Counted from the first letter of the stretch, positions 42,112 to 51,144 are shown. The stretch is DNA of 64,000 nucleotides from DASZPL01 sp035550315 (GCA_035550315.1 DASZPL010000135.1:1-64000); one strand, 5' to 3'. Made by a program: numbers and translations. Notes: generated by a model not told the origin, from the sequence alone.

Positions 42112-43511
42112 TACGTCGCGAGCGATCGCACCGGCTGCCCGACCAGCCAGGCCAACGCTTCTTCCGGATCCAGCGGCCGGGCGAAGTAGAAACCTTGACC
42201 GTCGGCGACGCCGAGGCTGCGAAGCTGATCCGCCTGCTCGACCAGCTCGACGCCTTCCGCGACGGTCTCCAGTCCGAGTGAGCGGCACAGCTCGACGATG
42301 GCGTGCACGACCGCCCGGTCCTGCGGCAGCTCGTGCACCGAGGTGACGAACGTCTGGTCGATCTTCACCTCCTGCACCGGCAGGCCGCGCAGCTGATGCA
42401 ACGACGAGTAGCCGGTGCCGAAGTCGTCGATCGCAAGCCGCACCCCGAGGTTGCGGAACTGGCCGAGCACCTCGACGCTGCGGGTGCGGTGCGCGAGGAC
42501 GCTGCTCTCCGTGATCTCGAGCGTCAACCACCGCGGCTCCAGGTTGCTCGCCGCGAGCAGCGCTCCGACCTGGCCGACGAGTGCAGGGCTGTCGAGGCTG
42601 CGGGCCGACAGGTTGACCGCGACGCCAACCGGTTTGCCGGCGTCGTGCCACGACCGGCAGGCGACCAGCGCCCGCCGCAGCACGGTGGTGGTGAGGGTGG
42701 AGATCAGCCCGGTGGCCTCCGCCAGCGGGACGAACTCGTCCGGCGCCAGCTCACCCAGCGTCGGATGCGTCCATCGCACCAACGCCTCGAAGCCGGCAAC
42801 CTCGCCGGTCGTCAGGCTGACCTTCGGCTGGTAGGCGAGCCGCAACGAGCCGTCACCCAGCGCTTCGCGCAGGCCGGTCAGCACCTGCAGCCGGCGGGCA
42901 CCGTCGCGCTCGTCGCCGGGCTCCCACTCGGCGATGCCCGATGCCGTCCCGGCCGCGGTGGTCATCGCCAGCTCGGCGCGTCGCAGCAGATCGGCGGCGC
43001 CGCTGCCGTGATCCGGCGAACGCGCGATGCCCATCGCGACCCGGACGTCGGCGTTGAGGTCGGCGAACCGGATCGACCCTTCCACCCGGCCCTTCACCGC
43101 CATCGCGTTGAGCCGGCCGATCTCGCTGCCGACGGCGCCCGGCACCGCCACTGCGAACTGGTCGGCAGCCACCCGGGCGATCAGCGAGCCGGGCGCGGGG
43201 GCGCCGGCCAGCCGCTCGGCCACCTCGACCAGGATCTGGTCGCCGGCGTCGTGGCCGAGCATCTCGTTGACGTCGTGGAACCGTTCGATGTCGAGCAGCA
43301 GCAAGACGCCGCCGCCGGCGCCGTCGAAGCCGGTGTCGAGGAAGCCGCGGAGCCGGTCCAGGCTGGCGAGTCCGGTCAGCGAGTCGCGGGCACCGACGTC
43401 GCGCAGCCGGTCGGCGAGCGCGGCCTCGCGCGCGAGCAACTCGGTCTCGCGAGCAGCCAGCGCGGCTTCTCGTTCGGCAAGGACGCGTTCTCGCGCGCGG
43501 CGTCCCCTCAC
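42108..43511 (-). CDS. Cyclic-di-GMP phosphodiesterase with degenerate GGDEF and intact EAL domain
   Basis: A 467-aa soluble protein. The N-terminal 38 residues are an Arg/Glu/Ala coiled coil. The GGDEF domain (about 40-200) has Ala-Ala-Asp-Gln-Phe at 115-119 in place of Gly-Gly-Asp-Glu-Phe, so cyclase activity should be lost. The EAL domain (about 208-455) keeps Glu242-Ala-Leu244, Asn in Val-Asn-Leu-Ser-Ala-Arg, Glu in Leu-Glu-Ile-Thr-Glu-Ser, Asp-Asp-Phe-Gly-Thr-Gly-Tyr and the Glu of Thr-Val-Ala-Glu-Gly-Val-Glu, so hydrolysis of c-di-GMP is expected. It overlaps the udgB stop by 4 nt on the opposite strand and starts with GTG behind a leaderless -10 box. Confidence 0.92.
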   Translation of the reverse strand: MRGRRARERVLAEREAALAARETELLAREAALADRLRDVGARDSLTGLASLDRLRGFLDTGFDGAGGGVLLLLDIERFHDVNEMLGHDAGDQILVEVAERLAGAPAPGSLIARVAADQFAVAVPGAVGSEIGRLNAMAVKGRVEGSIRFADLNADVRVAMGIARSPDHGSGAADLLRRAELAMTTAAGTASGIAEWEPGDERDGARRLQVLTGLREALGDGSLRLAYQPKVSLTTGEVAGFEALVRWTHPTLGELAPDEFVPLAEATGLISTLTTTVLRRALVACRSWHDAGKPVGVAVNLSARSLDSPALVGQVGALLAASNLEPRWLTLEITESSVLAHRTRSVEVLGQFRNLGVRLAIDDFGTGYSSLHQLRGLPVQEVKIDQTFVTSVHELPQDRAVVHAIVELCRSLGLETVAEGVELVEQADQLRSLGVADGQGFYFARPLDPEEALAWLVGQPVRSLATY

Positions 43512-43517
43512 GATCCG

Positions 43518-43523
43518 ATGTTA
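43518..43523 (-). promoter_or_regulatory. -10 box of a leaderless EAL-protein transcript
   Basis: On the minus strand TAACAT is followed by 6 nt and the GTG at 43511; no Shine-Dalgarno sequence is seen. Confidence 0.5.
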
Positions 43524-43566
43524 GCCGCGTGACCCCTGTGACACTGATCTCCGCGCTTCGCGGTAC

Positions 43567-43578
43567 CCATCATGATGG
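43567..43578. promoter_or_regulatory. Palindrome upstream of the NDH-2 gene
   Basis: CCATCATGATGG is a perfect 12-bp palindrome 18 nt before the ATG at 43597 and just ahead of its ribosome-binding site. It may be an operator for a dimeric regulator. Confidence 0.3.
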
Positions 43579-43596
43579 CGGGGTAAGGAGGGCGCC

Positions 43597-44916
43597 ATGG
43601 CTGGCAGCGCTAGACCGCCGCGGATCCTGATCGTGGGCGGCGGCTACGTCGGGATGTACACCGCATTGCGGTTGCAGCGAAAGCTGCACCGCGGCGAGGC
43701 CGCGATCACGATCGTCGACCCGCAGTCGTACATGACGTATCAGCCGTTCCTGCCCGAGTCGGCGGCCGGCAGCCTCGAGCCGCGCCATGTGGTGGTGCCA
43801 CTGCGACGGGTGCTCAAGCGCTGCGAGGTGCTGGTCGGCCGGATTACGTCGATCGACCACGCCAACCGGACCGCGCAGTTCGATCCGTCCGAGGGCGAGG
43901 GACGCGAGCTGCCCTACGACATCCTCGTGATGGCGCCGGGATCGATCGCGCGGACGCTACCGATCCCCGGCTTGGCCGAGGTCGGCATCGGCTTCAAGAC
44001 CGTCGCGGAGGCGATCTACCTGCGCAACCGGGTGTTGGCGAAACTCGACTTGGCGGCCTCGACGGAGGATCCGCGGATCCGACGGCGCGCGCTGACGTTC
44101 GTGTTCATCGGCGGCGGTTACGCCGGCATCGAGGCGATCGCCGAGCTGCAGGACATGGCGCGGGACGCGACCCGCTACTTCCACCGGGTCCAACCGTCGG
44201 ACATGCGGTGGATCATGATCGAAGCGACCGGCCGGATCCTGCCGGAGGTCAGCGAAGGGCTGGCGGAGTACACGGTCCGCGAGCTGGCCAAGCAGGGCGT
44301 CGAAGTACGCCGCAACACCAAGGTCACGAGCCTCGCGGACGGGTGCGTCGAGCTCTCCGACGGCGAGCGGTTCGAGGCGGAGACCGTCGTGTGGACCGCC
44401 GGTGTGCGGCCGAACCCATTGCTCGAGCAGACCGACCTGCCGCTCGACGAGAAGACGCGGCTGCGCTGCCGTGCCGACCTGCGCGTCGACGGGGTCGAGG
44501 ATGCCTGGTCGGCCGGCGACTGCGCGGCCGTGCCCGACCTGACGAAGTCCGATCCCGACGCGATGTGCGGCCCGACCGCGCAGCACGCCGTCCGGCAGGC
44601 CAAGCAACTCGGCGACAACATCGTGGCGAGCCTGCGTGGCAAGCCGGTGCGCGACTACAAGCACGCGTACGCCGGGTCGGTCGCCAGCCTCGGCCTGCAC
44701 CGCGGCGTCGCCGAGGTCTACGGCATCCGGGTGCGCGGCCTGCCGGCGTGGTTCATGCACCGCACCTATCACCTGGCGCGGGTGCCGACCACCAACCGAA
44801 AGTTCCGGGTCACCATCGACTGGACCCTGGCGCTATTCTTCCGGCGCGAAATCGTGTCGTTCGGCTCGTTCACTAACCCGCGCGCTGAGTTCACGGCCGC
44901 AACCACGAAGCACTAA
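43597..44916 (+). CDS. ndh: Type II NADH:quinone dehydrogenase (NDH-2)
   Basis: A 439-aa peripheral membrane flavoprotein that passes electrons from NADH to menaquinone without pumping protons. The FAD-binding GxGxxG is Val-Gly-Gly-Gly-Tyr-Val-Gly at residues 13-19, the NADH-binding repeat is Ile-Gly-Gly-Gly-Tyr-Ala-Gly-Ile-Glu near 172, and the second FAD motif is Ser-Ala-Gly-Asp-Cys-Ala-Ala near 305. The amphipathic C-terminus suits membrane contact. AAGGAGGG precedes the ATG. The tRNA-Leu promoter appears to lie in its 3' end. Confidence 0.93.
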   Translation: MAGSARPPRILIVGGGYVGMYTALRLQRKLHRGEAAITIVDPQSYMTYQPFLPESAAGSLEPRHVVVPLRRVLKRCEVLVGRITSIDHANRTAQFDPSEGEGRELPYDILVMAPGSIARTLPIPGLAEVGIGFKTVAEAIYLRNRVLAKLDLAASTEDPRIRRRALTFVFIGGGYAGIEAIAELQDMARDATRYFHRVQPSDMRWIMIEATGRILPEVSEGLAEYTVRELAKQGVEVRRNTKVTSLADGCVELSDGERFEAETVVWTAGVRPNPLLEQTDLPLDEKTRLRCRADLRVDGVEDAWSAGDCAAVPDLTKSDPDAMCGPTAQHAVRQAKQLGDNIVASLRGKPVRDYKHAYAGSVASLGLHRGVAEVYGIRVRGLPAWFMHRTYHLARVPTTNRKFRVTIDWTLALFFRREIVSFGSFTNPRAEFTAATTKH

Positions 44917-44919
44917 CGT
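44890..44919 (+). promoter_or_regulatory. Candidate promoter of tRNA-Leu(UAA)
   Basis: TTCACG (44890-44895), an 18-bp spacer, and TAACGT (44914-44919) form a plausible -35/-10 pair; the -10 box overlaps the ndh stop codon. It ends 11 nt before the tRNA. Confidence 0.4.
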
Positions 44920-44930
44920 CAGCAGCGCCC

Positions 44931-45013
44931 GCCCGGATGGCGCAACGGCTGACGCAGGAGCCTTAAAAGCTCTGGCCCGCAAGGGCGTGTGGGTTCGAAT
45001 CCCACTCCGGGCA
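44931..45013 (+). tRNA. bldA: tRNA-Leu (anticodon TAA), bldA type
   Basis: An 83-nt class II tRNA with a long variable arm. Acceptor GCCCGGA pairs with TCCGGGC, discriminator A. The anticodon stem GGAGC/GCTCT closes the loop CTTAAAA, giving anticodon TAA, which reads UUA. The T-loop TTCGAAT is normal and CCA is not encoded. In Streptomyces this tRNA (bldA) is the only reader of the rare TTA codon and controls development and secondary metabolism. TTA codons are very rare in this window; I found in-frame ones at 1066, 2499 and 36443. Confidence 0.93.
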
Positions 45014-45042
45014 CGTCGTGCGAGTGAGACCGAGGAGAGGTA

Positions 45043-45519
45043 ATGACCAAGGCTGAGGATGCTTTCGCGCTGTTTCAGGCCGCCGTCGGACAGCCCGAGG
45101 GCACCGGCGAGTGGTTCGAGGTGACGCAGGACCGGATCAACGCGTTCGCCGACGTCACCGAAGACCACCAGTTCATCCACGTCGACCCGAAGCAGGCCGC
45201 CGACCTATCCCCGTGGGGCACGACCATCGCGCACGGCTTCCTGACGCTGTCGCTGCTGACGCACCTGTCGCACTCCATCCAGCAGCCGGCCGAGCGGTTC
45301 GACGGCGTCGTGATGGGGGTCAACTACGGCTTCGAGAAGGTGCGCTTCATCAGCCCGGTCAAGGTCGGGTCGAAGATCCGGGTCAGCAGCGTGCTCGCGG
45401 CGGCCGAGCTGAAAGACCCCAACAACGTGCAGATCACCCGGACGATGACGGTGGAGATCGACGGTGAGTCGAAGCCGGCACTGGTCGCCGACTGGATCAC
45501 CCGAATCGTCTACGGCTGA
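45043..45519 (+). CDS. MaoC-like hot-dog-fold enoyl-CoA hydratase
   Basis: A 158-aa single hot-dog-domain protein. It has the (R)-specific hydratase segment Phe-Ala-Asp-Val-Thr-Glu-Asp-His-Gln-Phe-Ile-His-Val-Asp, with the catalytic Asp and His, and the Ile-Ala-His-Gly-Phe-Leu-Thr-Leu-Ser-Leu motif. These enzymes hydrate trans-2-enoyl-CoA to (R)-3-hydroxyacyl-CoA in fatty acid turnover. GAGGAGAGG precedes the ATG. A thiolase lies nearby at 46633. Confidence 0.9.
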   Translation: MTKAEDAFALFQAAVGQPEGTGEWFEVTQDRINAFADVTEDHQFIHVDPKQAADLSPWGTTIAHGFLTLSLLTHLSHSIQQPAERFDGVVMGVNYGFEKVRFISPVKVGSKIRVSSVLAAAELKDPNNVQITRTMTVEIDGESKPALVADWITRIVYG

Positions 45520-45541
45520 GCAGCGCAATCCCGCGCGCGGC

Positions 45542-45955
45542 TCAGCCCGCGACATCCGGGCCGGCGCGCGTGAGCGCGAGCCGCAGCAGCACCCGCTGGT
45601 CGCGCTCCATCGCCGCGCGGTAGTCGTCCCAGTCCGGGTGCTCGCCTGACACCGAGCGGTAGTAGGCGATCAGCCCGTCCATGGCTTCCGGCAGGCTGAC
45701 CACGGTTACCGCGCCCTCGACCTGCACCCAACGGCCACCGAAGAACTTGTCCGGGAAGACGCAGATCCACGCGCGCGGGTCACGGCGTACGTTCTTGGTC
45801 TTCATCGCGGGCTCGCGCGAGGACACCACGACGTACCCCTCGTCGTCGACGGAGGCAGTCACCGGCGACAGCTGCGGAGTGCCGTCGGCGCGCATCGTCG
45901 CCATGACGGCGTGGTGCTGAGTGCGGATCACATCGCGGGCTTCGTCGAGGTCCAT
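45542..45955 (-). CDS. PPOX-class flavin/F420-dependent protein
   Basis: A 137-aa split-barrel protein of the pyridoxamine-phosphate-oxidase-like group. It has Met-Ala-Thr-Met-Arg-Ala-Asp-Gly-Thr-Pro-Gln-Leu-Ser-Pro-Val, Thr-Lys-Asn-Val-Arg-Arg-Asp-Pro-Arg and Trp-Val-Gln-Val-Glu-Gly, matching small F420-dependent reductases such as mycobacterial Rv1155-like proteins. The cofactor (FMN or F420) cannot be decided by reading. ATG 45955 gives the usual length; the open frame continues upstream but without family similarity. Confidence 0.87.
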   Translation of the reverse strand: MDLDEARDVIRTQHHAVMATMRADGTPQLSPVTASVDDEGYVVVSSREPAMKTKNVRRDPRAWICVFPDKFFGGRWVQVEGAVTVVSLPEAMDGLIAYYRSVSGEHPDWDDYRAAMERDQRVLLRLALTRAGPDVAG

Positions 45956-45981
45956 GACCGCGCAACGAGCCCGCGGCGCGG

Positions 45982-46209
45982 CTAATTCCGGTTGGCCGCG
46001 CGGCGCCGGTCGTGCTCGTGGACGATGGCGCGGGCATAGCCGTGCGGCAGGCCGTGCTCGTCGCGAAGCCAGGTGACCCGTTCGTCGAAGCGCAGCAACG
46101 CCGGGCCGGCGTCCAGGCAGCCGAACCAACTCGTCAGGTCACGCCCCGTGGCGTCGGGGATCCTCGCCAGCAGCGACTGGTGGGTGTCCTCGGAACGGGG
46201 CATCGACAT
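45982..46209 (-). CDS. DUF4287-type small protein
   Basis: A 75-aa protein with the pattern Thr-His-Gln-Ser-Leu-Leu-Ala-Arg-Ile-Pro-x-Ala-Thr-Gly-Arg, Trp-Phe-x-x-Leu-Asp, and Arg-Trp/Leu-Arg-Asp-Glu-His-Gly-Leu-x-His-Gly-Tyr-Ala-x-Ala-Ile-Val-His-Glu, which I associate with DUF4287. The function is unknown. The minus-strand sequence GGAGGACC directly before the ATG at 46209 is a good ribosome-binding site. It lies 27 nt upstream of the PPOX gene on the same strand, so the two may share a transcript. Confidence 0.8.
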   Translation of the reverse strand: MSMPRSEDTHQSLLARIPDATGRDLTSWFGCLDAGPALLRFDERVTWLRDEHGLPHGYARAIVHEHDRRRAANRN

Positions 46210-46290
46210 TGGTCCTCCCGGCGCAGGCGGCTGACGGCTGGTCCCGTTAGGGTGCCCCACTCCGGGGTCCCCGGACAAGGGACGGCTGGC

Positions 46291-46296
46291 TACCCT
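46291..46296 (+). promoter_or_regulatory. -10 box of a leaderless transcript
   Basis: TACCCT ends 7 nt before the GTG at 46304; no Shine-Dalgarno sequence is present. Confidence 0.45.
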
Positions 46297-46303
46297 TCGC
46301 CGG

Positions 46304-46636
46304 GTGGCGGCGGAGCCGGTTGAGTACGACGAACGGCTCGCGCTCACCGCGGCCGAACTGGATCGGCTCGCGACTAGATTGCGCCGGCTCAGCGCGGCGG
46401 CGTGGACCACGCGTCGTGCCCCGGTCGTCGCGTTGCTCCGGCAGCTGGCGGACGTCGAGCGGAGTGTCTCCCGCGGCTCGCCCCACGACGTTCCGGCGGT
46501 GCCTGACCATGCAATGGGCGACGCCGTCGCCACGATCGGCGGCGACGCGCTCGACGTACTGTCCGGCTACCCGGACGACCGGCAACTCGCGGTAATGCTG
46601 TCGGCGGTGCGTGCCGCCCTCGACGCGACCCGCTAG
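46304..46636 (+). CDS. Hypothetical small helical protein
   Basis: A 110-aa, Ala/Arg/Leu-rich protein predicted by eye to be mostly helical, with no signal peptide, membrane segment or cysteines. I do not recognise the family. The GTG at 46304 is supported by a TACCCT box 7 nt upstream. It is convergent with the thiolase, overlapping its stop by 4 nt. Confidence 0.55.
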   Translation: MAAEPVEYDERLALTAAELDRLATRLRRLSAAAWTTRRAPVVALLRQLADVERSVSRGSPHDVPAVPDHAMGDAVATIGGDALDVLSGYPDDRQLAVMLSAVRAALDATR

Positions 46637-47856
46637 CTGAGCCGCTCCACGACCATGGCCATGCCCTGGCCGCCACCGACGCACATCGTCTCCAGCCCGA
46701 ACGTCTTGTCGTGGGTCTGCAGCGAGTTGATCAGCGTCGTCAAGATCCTGGCGCCGGTCATGCCGAACGGGTGACCCAGCGCGATCGCGCCGCCGTTGAT
46801 ATTCAGCTGGTCGCCGAACGGGTCGATGCCGATCTCACGAGCCGACGGGATGACCTGCGCGGCGAACGCCTCGTTGATCTCGACCAGGTCGATGTCGTTG
46901 ATCGACTTGCCGGCATGGGCGAGCGCGCTCTTCGTCGCCTCGATCGGCCCGAGTCCCATGATCTCCGGGCTGAGCGCCGAGACGCCGGTCGAGACGATGC
47001 GCGCCAGCGGGGTCAGGCCGAGCTCTTTCGCCCGCGTGTCGCTCATGATGACGACGGCCGCGGCGCCGTCGTTGAGCGGGCAGCAGTTGCCGGCGGTGAC
47101 CGTGCCGTCCGGCCGGAACACCGGCTTCAGCGCCTGGACCGCTTCAAGCGTGACCCCCGCCCGCGGCCCGTCGTCCTTCGACACCTCGGTGCCGTCCGGC
47201 TTCGTCACCGGCGTCACCTCGCGGTCGAAGAAACCGTTGGCGATCGCCTTCTCGGCCAGGTTCTGTGACCGCACCCCGAACTCGTCCTGCTCCTGGCGCG
47301 ACACGCCCTTCAATTGTGCGACGTTCTCGGCGGTCTGACCCATCGCGATGTAGACGTCCGGGATGTCGCCGGACTCCCGCGGATCGGACCAGGTGAAGTT
47401 GCCCTCGCCGGCCTTCGCCGAGCGCGCCTTCGCGTCCGCGAAGACCGGGTTCTCGGTGTCGGGGAGCGAGTCGCTGCTGCCCTTCGCGTACCGGCTGACG
47501 CACTCCACACCGGCGCTGACGAAGACGTCGCCCTCGCCGGCCTTGATCGCATGGAACGCCATCCGAGTCGACTGCAGGCTCGACGAGCAGTAGCGCGTGA
47601 TCGTGGTACCGGGAACGTCGTCGAGGCCGAGCATGACGGCGATGACGCGGGCGATGTTGAACCCCTGCTCGCCACCCGGCAGGCCGCAGCCGACGATCAG
47701 GTCGTCGATCGTGTGCGGGTCGAGCTGCGGCACCTTGTCGAGTGCGGCCTGCACGATCGTCTTCGCCAGGTCATCCGGCCGGAAGTCGACGAGCGAGCCC
47801 TTGAAGGCGCGACCGATGGGGGAGCGAGCGGTCGCAACGACGACGGCCTCAGGCAT
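46633..47856 (-). CDS. fadA: Acetyl-CoA acyltransferase / thiolase
   Basis: A 407-aa thiolase. The nucleophilic Cys90 lies in Thr-Arg-Tyr-Cys-Ser-Ser-Ser-Leu-Gln; the other active-site parts are Asn-Glu-Ala-Phe-Ala-Ala-Gln, Gly-Gly-Ala-Ile-Ala-Leu-Gly-His-Pro-Phe-Gly with the catalytic His, and Cys-Val-Gly-Gly-Gly-Gln-Gly near the C-terminus. It may cleave 3-ketoacyl-CoA (beta-oxidation) or condense acetyl-CoA. GAGGAG precedes the ATG. It is divergent from cbs, sharing overlapping -10 boxes near 47889. Confidence 0.94.
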   Translation of the reverse strand: MPEAVVVATARSPIGRAFKGSLVDFRPDDLAKTIVQAALDKVPQLDPHTIDDLIVGCGLPGGEQGFNIARVIAVMLGLDDVPGTTITRYCSSSLQSTRMAFHAIKAGEGDVFVSAGVECVSRYAKGSSDSLPDTENPVFADAKARSAKAGEGNFTWSDPRESGDIPDVYIAMGQTAENVAQLKGVSRQEQDEFGVRSQNLAEKAIANGFFDREVTPVTKPDGTEVSKDDGPRAGVTLEAVQALKPVFRPDGTVTAGNCCPLNDGAAAVVIMSDTRAKELGLTPLARIVSTGVSALSPEIMGLGPIEATKSALAHAGKSINDIDLVEINEAFAAQVIPSAREIGIDPFGDQLNINGGAIALGHPFGMTGARILTTLINSLQTHDKTFGLETMCVGGGQGMAMVVERLS

Positions 47857-47888
47857 GGCAACTCCTCACGAGAGCGAGACAGGCTTCC

Positions 47889-47895
47889 TACAGTA
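47889..47895. promoter_or_regulatory. Overlapping divergent -10 boxes between thiolase and cbs
   Basis: TACAGT (47889-47894, plus strand) lies 12 nt before the cbs ATG, and TACTGT (47895-47890, minus strand) is offset by one base, facing the thiolase gene. Both fit TAnnnT. Confidence 0.35.
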
Positions 47896-47906
47896 CGTTC
47901 CCTGCA

Positions 47907-49277
<1,371 letters not shown>

Positions 49278-49278
49278 C

Positions 49279-49407
49279 GCGGTGCTGGGGCGGTTGGCAT
49301 ATTCGCTCTGCGGTGCTGGGGGCGGTGGCATCTTCCGCTCTCGGTGCTGGGACAAAGAGCCCTTCGGGCTTTTGTCCACGCATCCTCCGAGCGGAATATG
49401 CCACCGC
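49279..49407. repeat. Repeat cluster between cbs and metB
   Basis: Two near-identical 31-32-bp units (49279-49309 and 49310-49341) both begin GCGGTGCTGGG and contain GGCAT-TTC-GCTCT; a third partial copy (49342-49351) leads into a hairpin. On the other side GAGCGGAATATGCCACCGC (49389-49407) is an inverted copy of 49322-49340 with one mismatch. The whole block can fold into one long arm with the hairpin at its tip. No gene overlaps it. Confidence 0.75.
49351..49376 (+). terminator. Hairpin at the tip of the repeat cluster; possible cbs terminator
   Basis: GACAAA-G-AGCCC pairs with GGGCTTTTGTC (about 11 bp with one bulged G and a TTC loop). It lies 74 nt after the cbs stop and could end cbs transcription. 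Confidence 0.45.
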
Positions 49408-49631
49408 GTACTCGGCTCGTATGCGGCGGTTTGCTTGGTTGCCTAGCGCGACTCGTGTCGGGTTGGGCGACGTCGTGAGGGCGGGGCGTGAGTTGCTCTT
49501 GGCAACCGGGGTGGATCGGGGGTAGGGCGGCGGCGCGGGTCGTTGCGGTACACAGCGCGTGTCGGTGACGGGTTGTCCACCGGTGGTGCCGAGTCGCGCT
49601 TCGCTTGGCGTTTGTGGGTCACGGTCGGTGG
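49408..49631. other. Intergenic remainder without a supported gene
   Basis: Between the repeat cluster and the truncated regulator I see no convincing coding frame, tRNA or promoter. Base composition is G/T-rich on the plus strand compared with its surroundings. The complete gene-free gap from cbs runs from 49278 to 49631. Confidence 0.5.
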
Positions 49632-49958
49632 ATGGAGGACAGCTTGTTCATCGACCCGCAGGCGTTGTTGGACGAGTGGCGTGATGATCCGGGCCCGGGG
49701 GCGGCGGGATATCGATCCGACGAACGCATCCTGCTCGAGGGTGAGTACGGCCTCGAGATCTACATGCGCGACCTCGCTGGTGAGTGGCGGCGGGTGCTCG
49801 ACGACCGGAAGTCGATTCCGTTCGAGCCCGACGCGCCCGGTCGGTATCTCGCGACCGCGCTACGACGCAGCCGCGATCTGGCCGGAATCTCGCAGCGTGC
49901 GCTGGCGAGCCGTGCAGGTGTTGGGTCATCAGCCGGTCGTCACGACGGCGGCGACTGA
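49632..49958 (+). pseudogene. Truncated helix-turn-helix regulator
   Basis: A 108-codon frame from ATG 49632. The first 75 residues are acidic and hydrophilic; then Leu-Arg-Arg-Ser-Arg-Asp-Leu-Ala-Gly-Ile-Ser-Gln-Arg-Ala-Leu-Ala-Ser-Arg-Ala-Gly-Val matches helices 1-2 of an XRE-type HTH. Directly after it the frame runs into unrelated Gly/Ser/His residues and stops, so the recognition helix and the rest of the protein are missing. This looks like a 3'-truncated gene whose end was lost when the region before metB was rearranged. A short functional protein is less likely. Confidence 0.6.
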
Positions 49959-49986
49959 GGCGGCCGGGGTTGGGCGGGTCGCTAGC

Positions 49987-51144
49987 GTGACAGCCGTGGC
50001 AGACCAGGAAGCGGGCGACCGCCAGCCGGGGTTCGAGACGGTCGCGCTGCACGCGGGGCAGGAACCCGATCCGCTGACGGGTGCGGTGGTGCCGCCGGTC
50101 TACCTGACGTCGACCTATGCGCAGGACGGGGTGGGCGGACTGCGCGGCGGTTACGAGTACAGCCGCAGCGCCAATCCGACGCGCGCCGCGCTGGAAACCT
50201 GCCTGGCGGCGCTGGAGGGCGGCGCCAAGGGATTTGCGTTCGCCAGCGGGCTGGCCGCCGAAGACACGGCGTTGCGGGCGTTGTGCCAGCCGGGCGACCA
50301 CGTGGTCATTCCGGCCGATGCGTACGGCGGCACCTATCGACTGTTCGCCAACGTGCTCGAGCGGTGGGGCCTCAGCTACACGCCGGTGGACCAGCGAAAC
50401 CTCGACGGCGTCCAAGCGGCGATCCGCGACAACACCCGAATCGTCTGGTGCGAGACGCCGACGAACCCGCTGCTCGGCATCAGCGACATCAGCGCGCTCG
50501 CGGCAGTCGCACACGGCGCCGACGCGCTGCTCGTGGTCGACAACACCTTCGCGTCGCCGTACCTGCAGCAGCCGTTGCGGCTCGGGGCCGACGTCGTCGT
50601 GCACTCGATGACCAAGTACCTCGGCGGTCACAGCGACGTCGTCGGCGGAGCGCTGGTCGCGGCCGACCCCGAACTGGCAGAGCGCCTCGGCTACCACCAG
50701 AACGCGATCGGTGGCATCGCCGGACCGTTCGACTCCTGGTTGGTACTGCGCGGGTTGAAGACGCTGGGCGTCCGGATGGACCGGCACTGCGACAACGCCG
50801 AGCGCGTGGTGGCGCTGCTCCGGTCGCACGACGCCGTGACCGAGGTGCTCTACCCGGATCGCGACCCGGTCGCGGCGAAGCAGATGCGGCGGTTCGGCGG
50901 CATGGTGTCGTTCCGGACGGCCGGTGGCGAGGCGCAGGCGGTGGAGGTCTGCGGCCGGACCCGGTTGTTCACGTTGGCCGAGTCGCTCGGTGGCGTCGAG
51001 TCGCTGATCGAGCACCCGGCGCGGATGACCCACGCCAGTGCGGCCGGCTCACCCCTGGAGGTGCCGCCCGACCTCGTGCGCCTCTCGGTCGGGATTGAGA
51101 CCGCCGACGATCTCCTCGCCGACCTGCGGCAGGCCCTCGGCTGA
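49987..51144 (+). CDS. metB: Cystathionine gamma-synthase / gamma-lyase family PLP enzyme
   Basis: A 385-aa Cys/Met-metabolism PLP enzyme. PLP Lys210 is in Ser-Met-Thr-Lys-Tyr-Leu-Gly-Gly-His; other family marks are Tyr-Ser-Arg-Ser-Ala-Asn-Pro-Thr-Arg, Ser-Gly-Leu-Ala-Ala and Val-Asp-Asn-Thr-Phe-Ala-Ser-Pro-Tyr-Leu. The synthase and gamma-lyase functions cannot be separated by eye; pairing with cbs suggests transsulfuration in one direction or the other. GTG codons at 49987 and 49996 are both possible starts; neither has a clear Shine-Dalgarno sequence. Its last 96 nt are overlapped by the convergent MFS gene. Confidence 0.93.
   Translation: MTAVADQEAGDRQPGFETVALHAGQEPDPLTGAVVPPVYLTSTYAQDGVGGLRGGYEYSRSANPTRAALETCLAALEGGAKGFAFASGLAAEDTALRALCQPGDHVVIPADAYGGTYRLFANVLERWGLSYTPVDQRNLDGVQAAIRDNTRIVWCETPTNPLLGISDISALAAVAHGADALLVVDNTFASPYLQQPLRLGADVVVHSMTKYLGGHSDVVGGALVAADPELAERLGYHQNAIGGIAGPFDSWLVLRGLKTLGVRMDRHCDNAERVVALLRSHDAVTEVLYPDRDPVAAKQMRRFGGMVSFRTAGGEAQAVEVCGRTRLFTLAESLGGVESLIEHPARMTHASAAGSPLEVPPDLVRLSVGIETADDLLADLRQALG

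Noticed and set aside
46210..46290. Direct repeat GACGGCTGG in the gap before 46304
   Set aside because: Only a 9-bp match in GC-rich sequence and no wider structure; not distinguishable from chance.
49313..49525. Short frame within the repeat cluster after cbs
   Set aside because: It runs through tandem repeats and a hairpin, has no ribosome-binding site, and encodes no recognisable domain.
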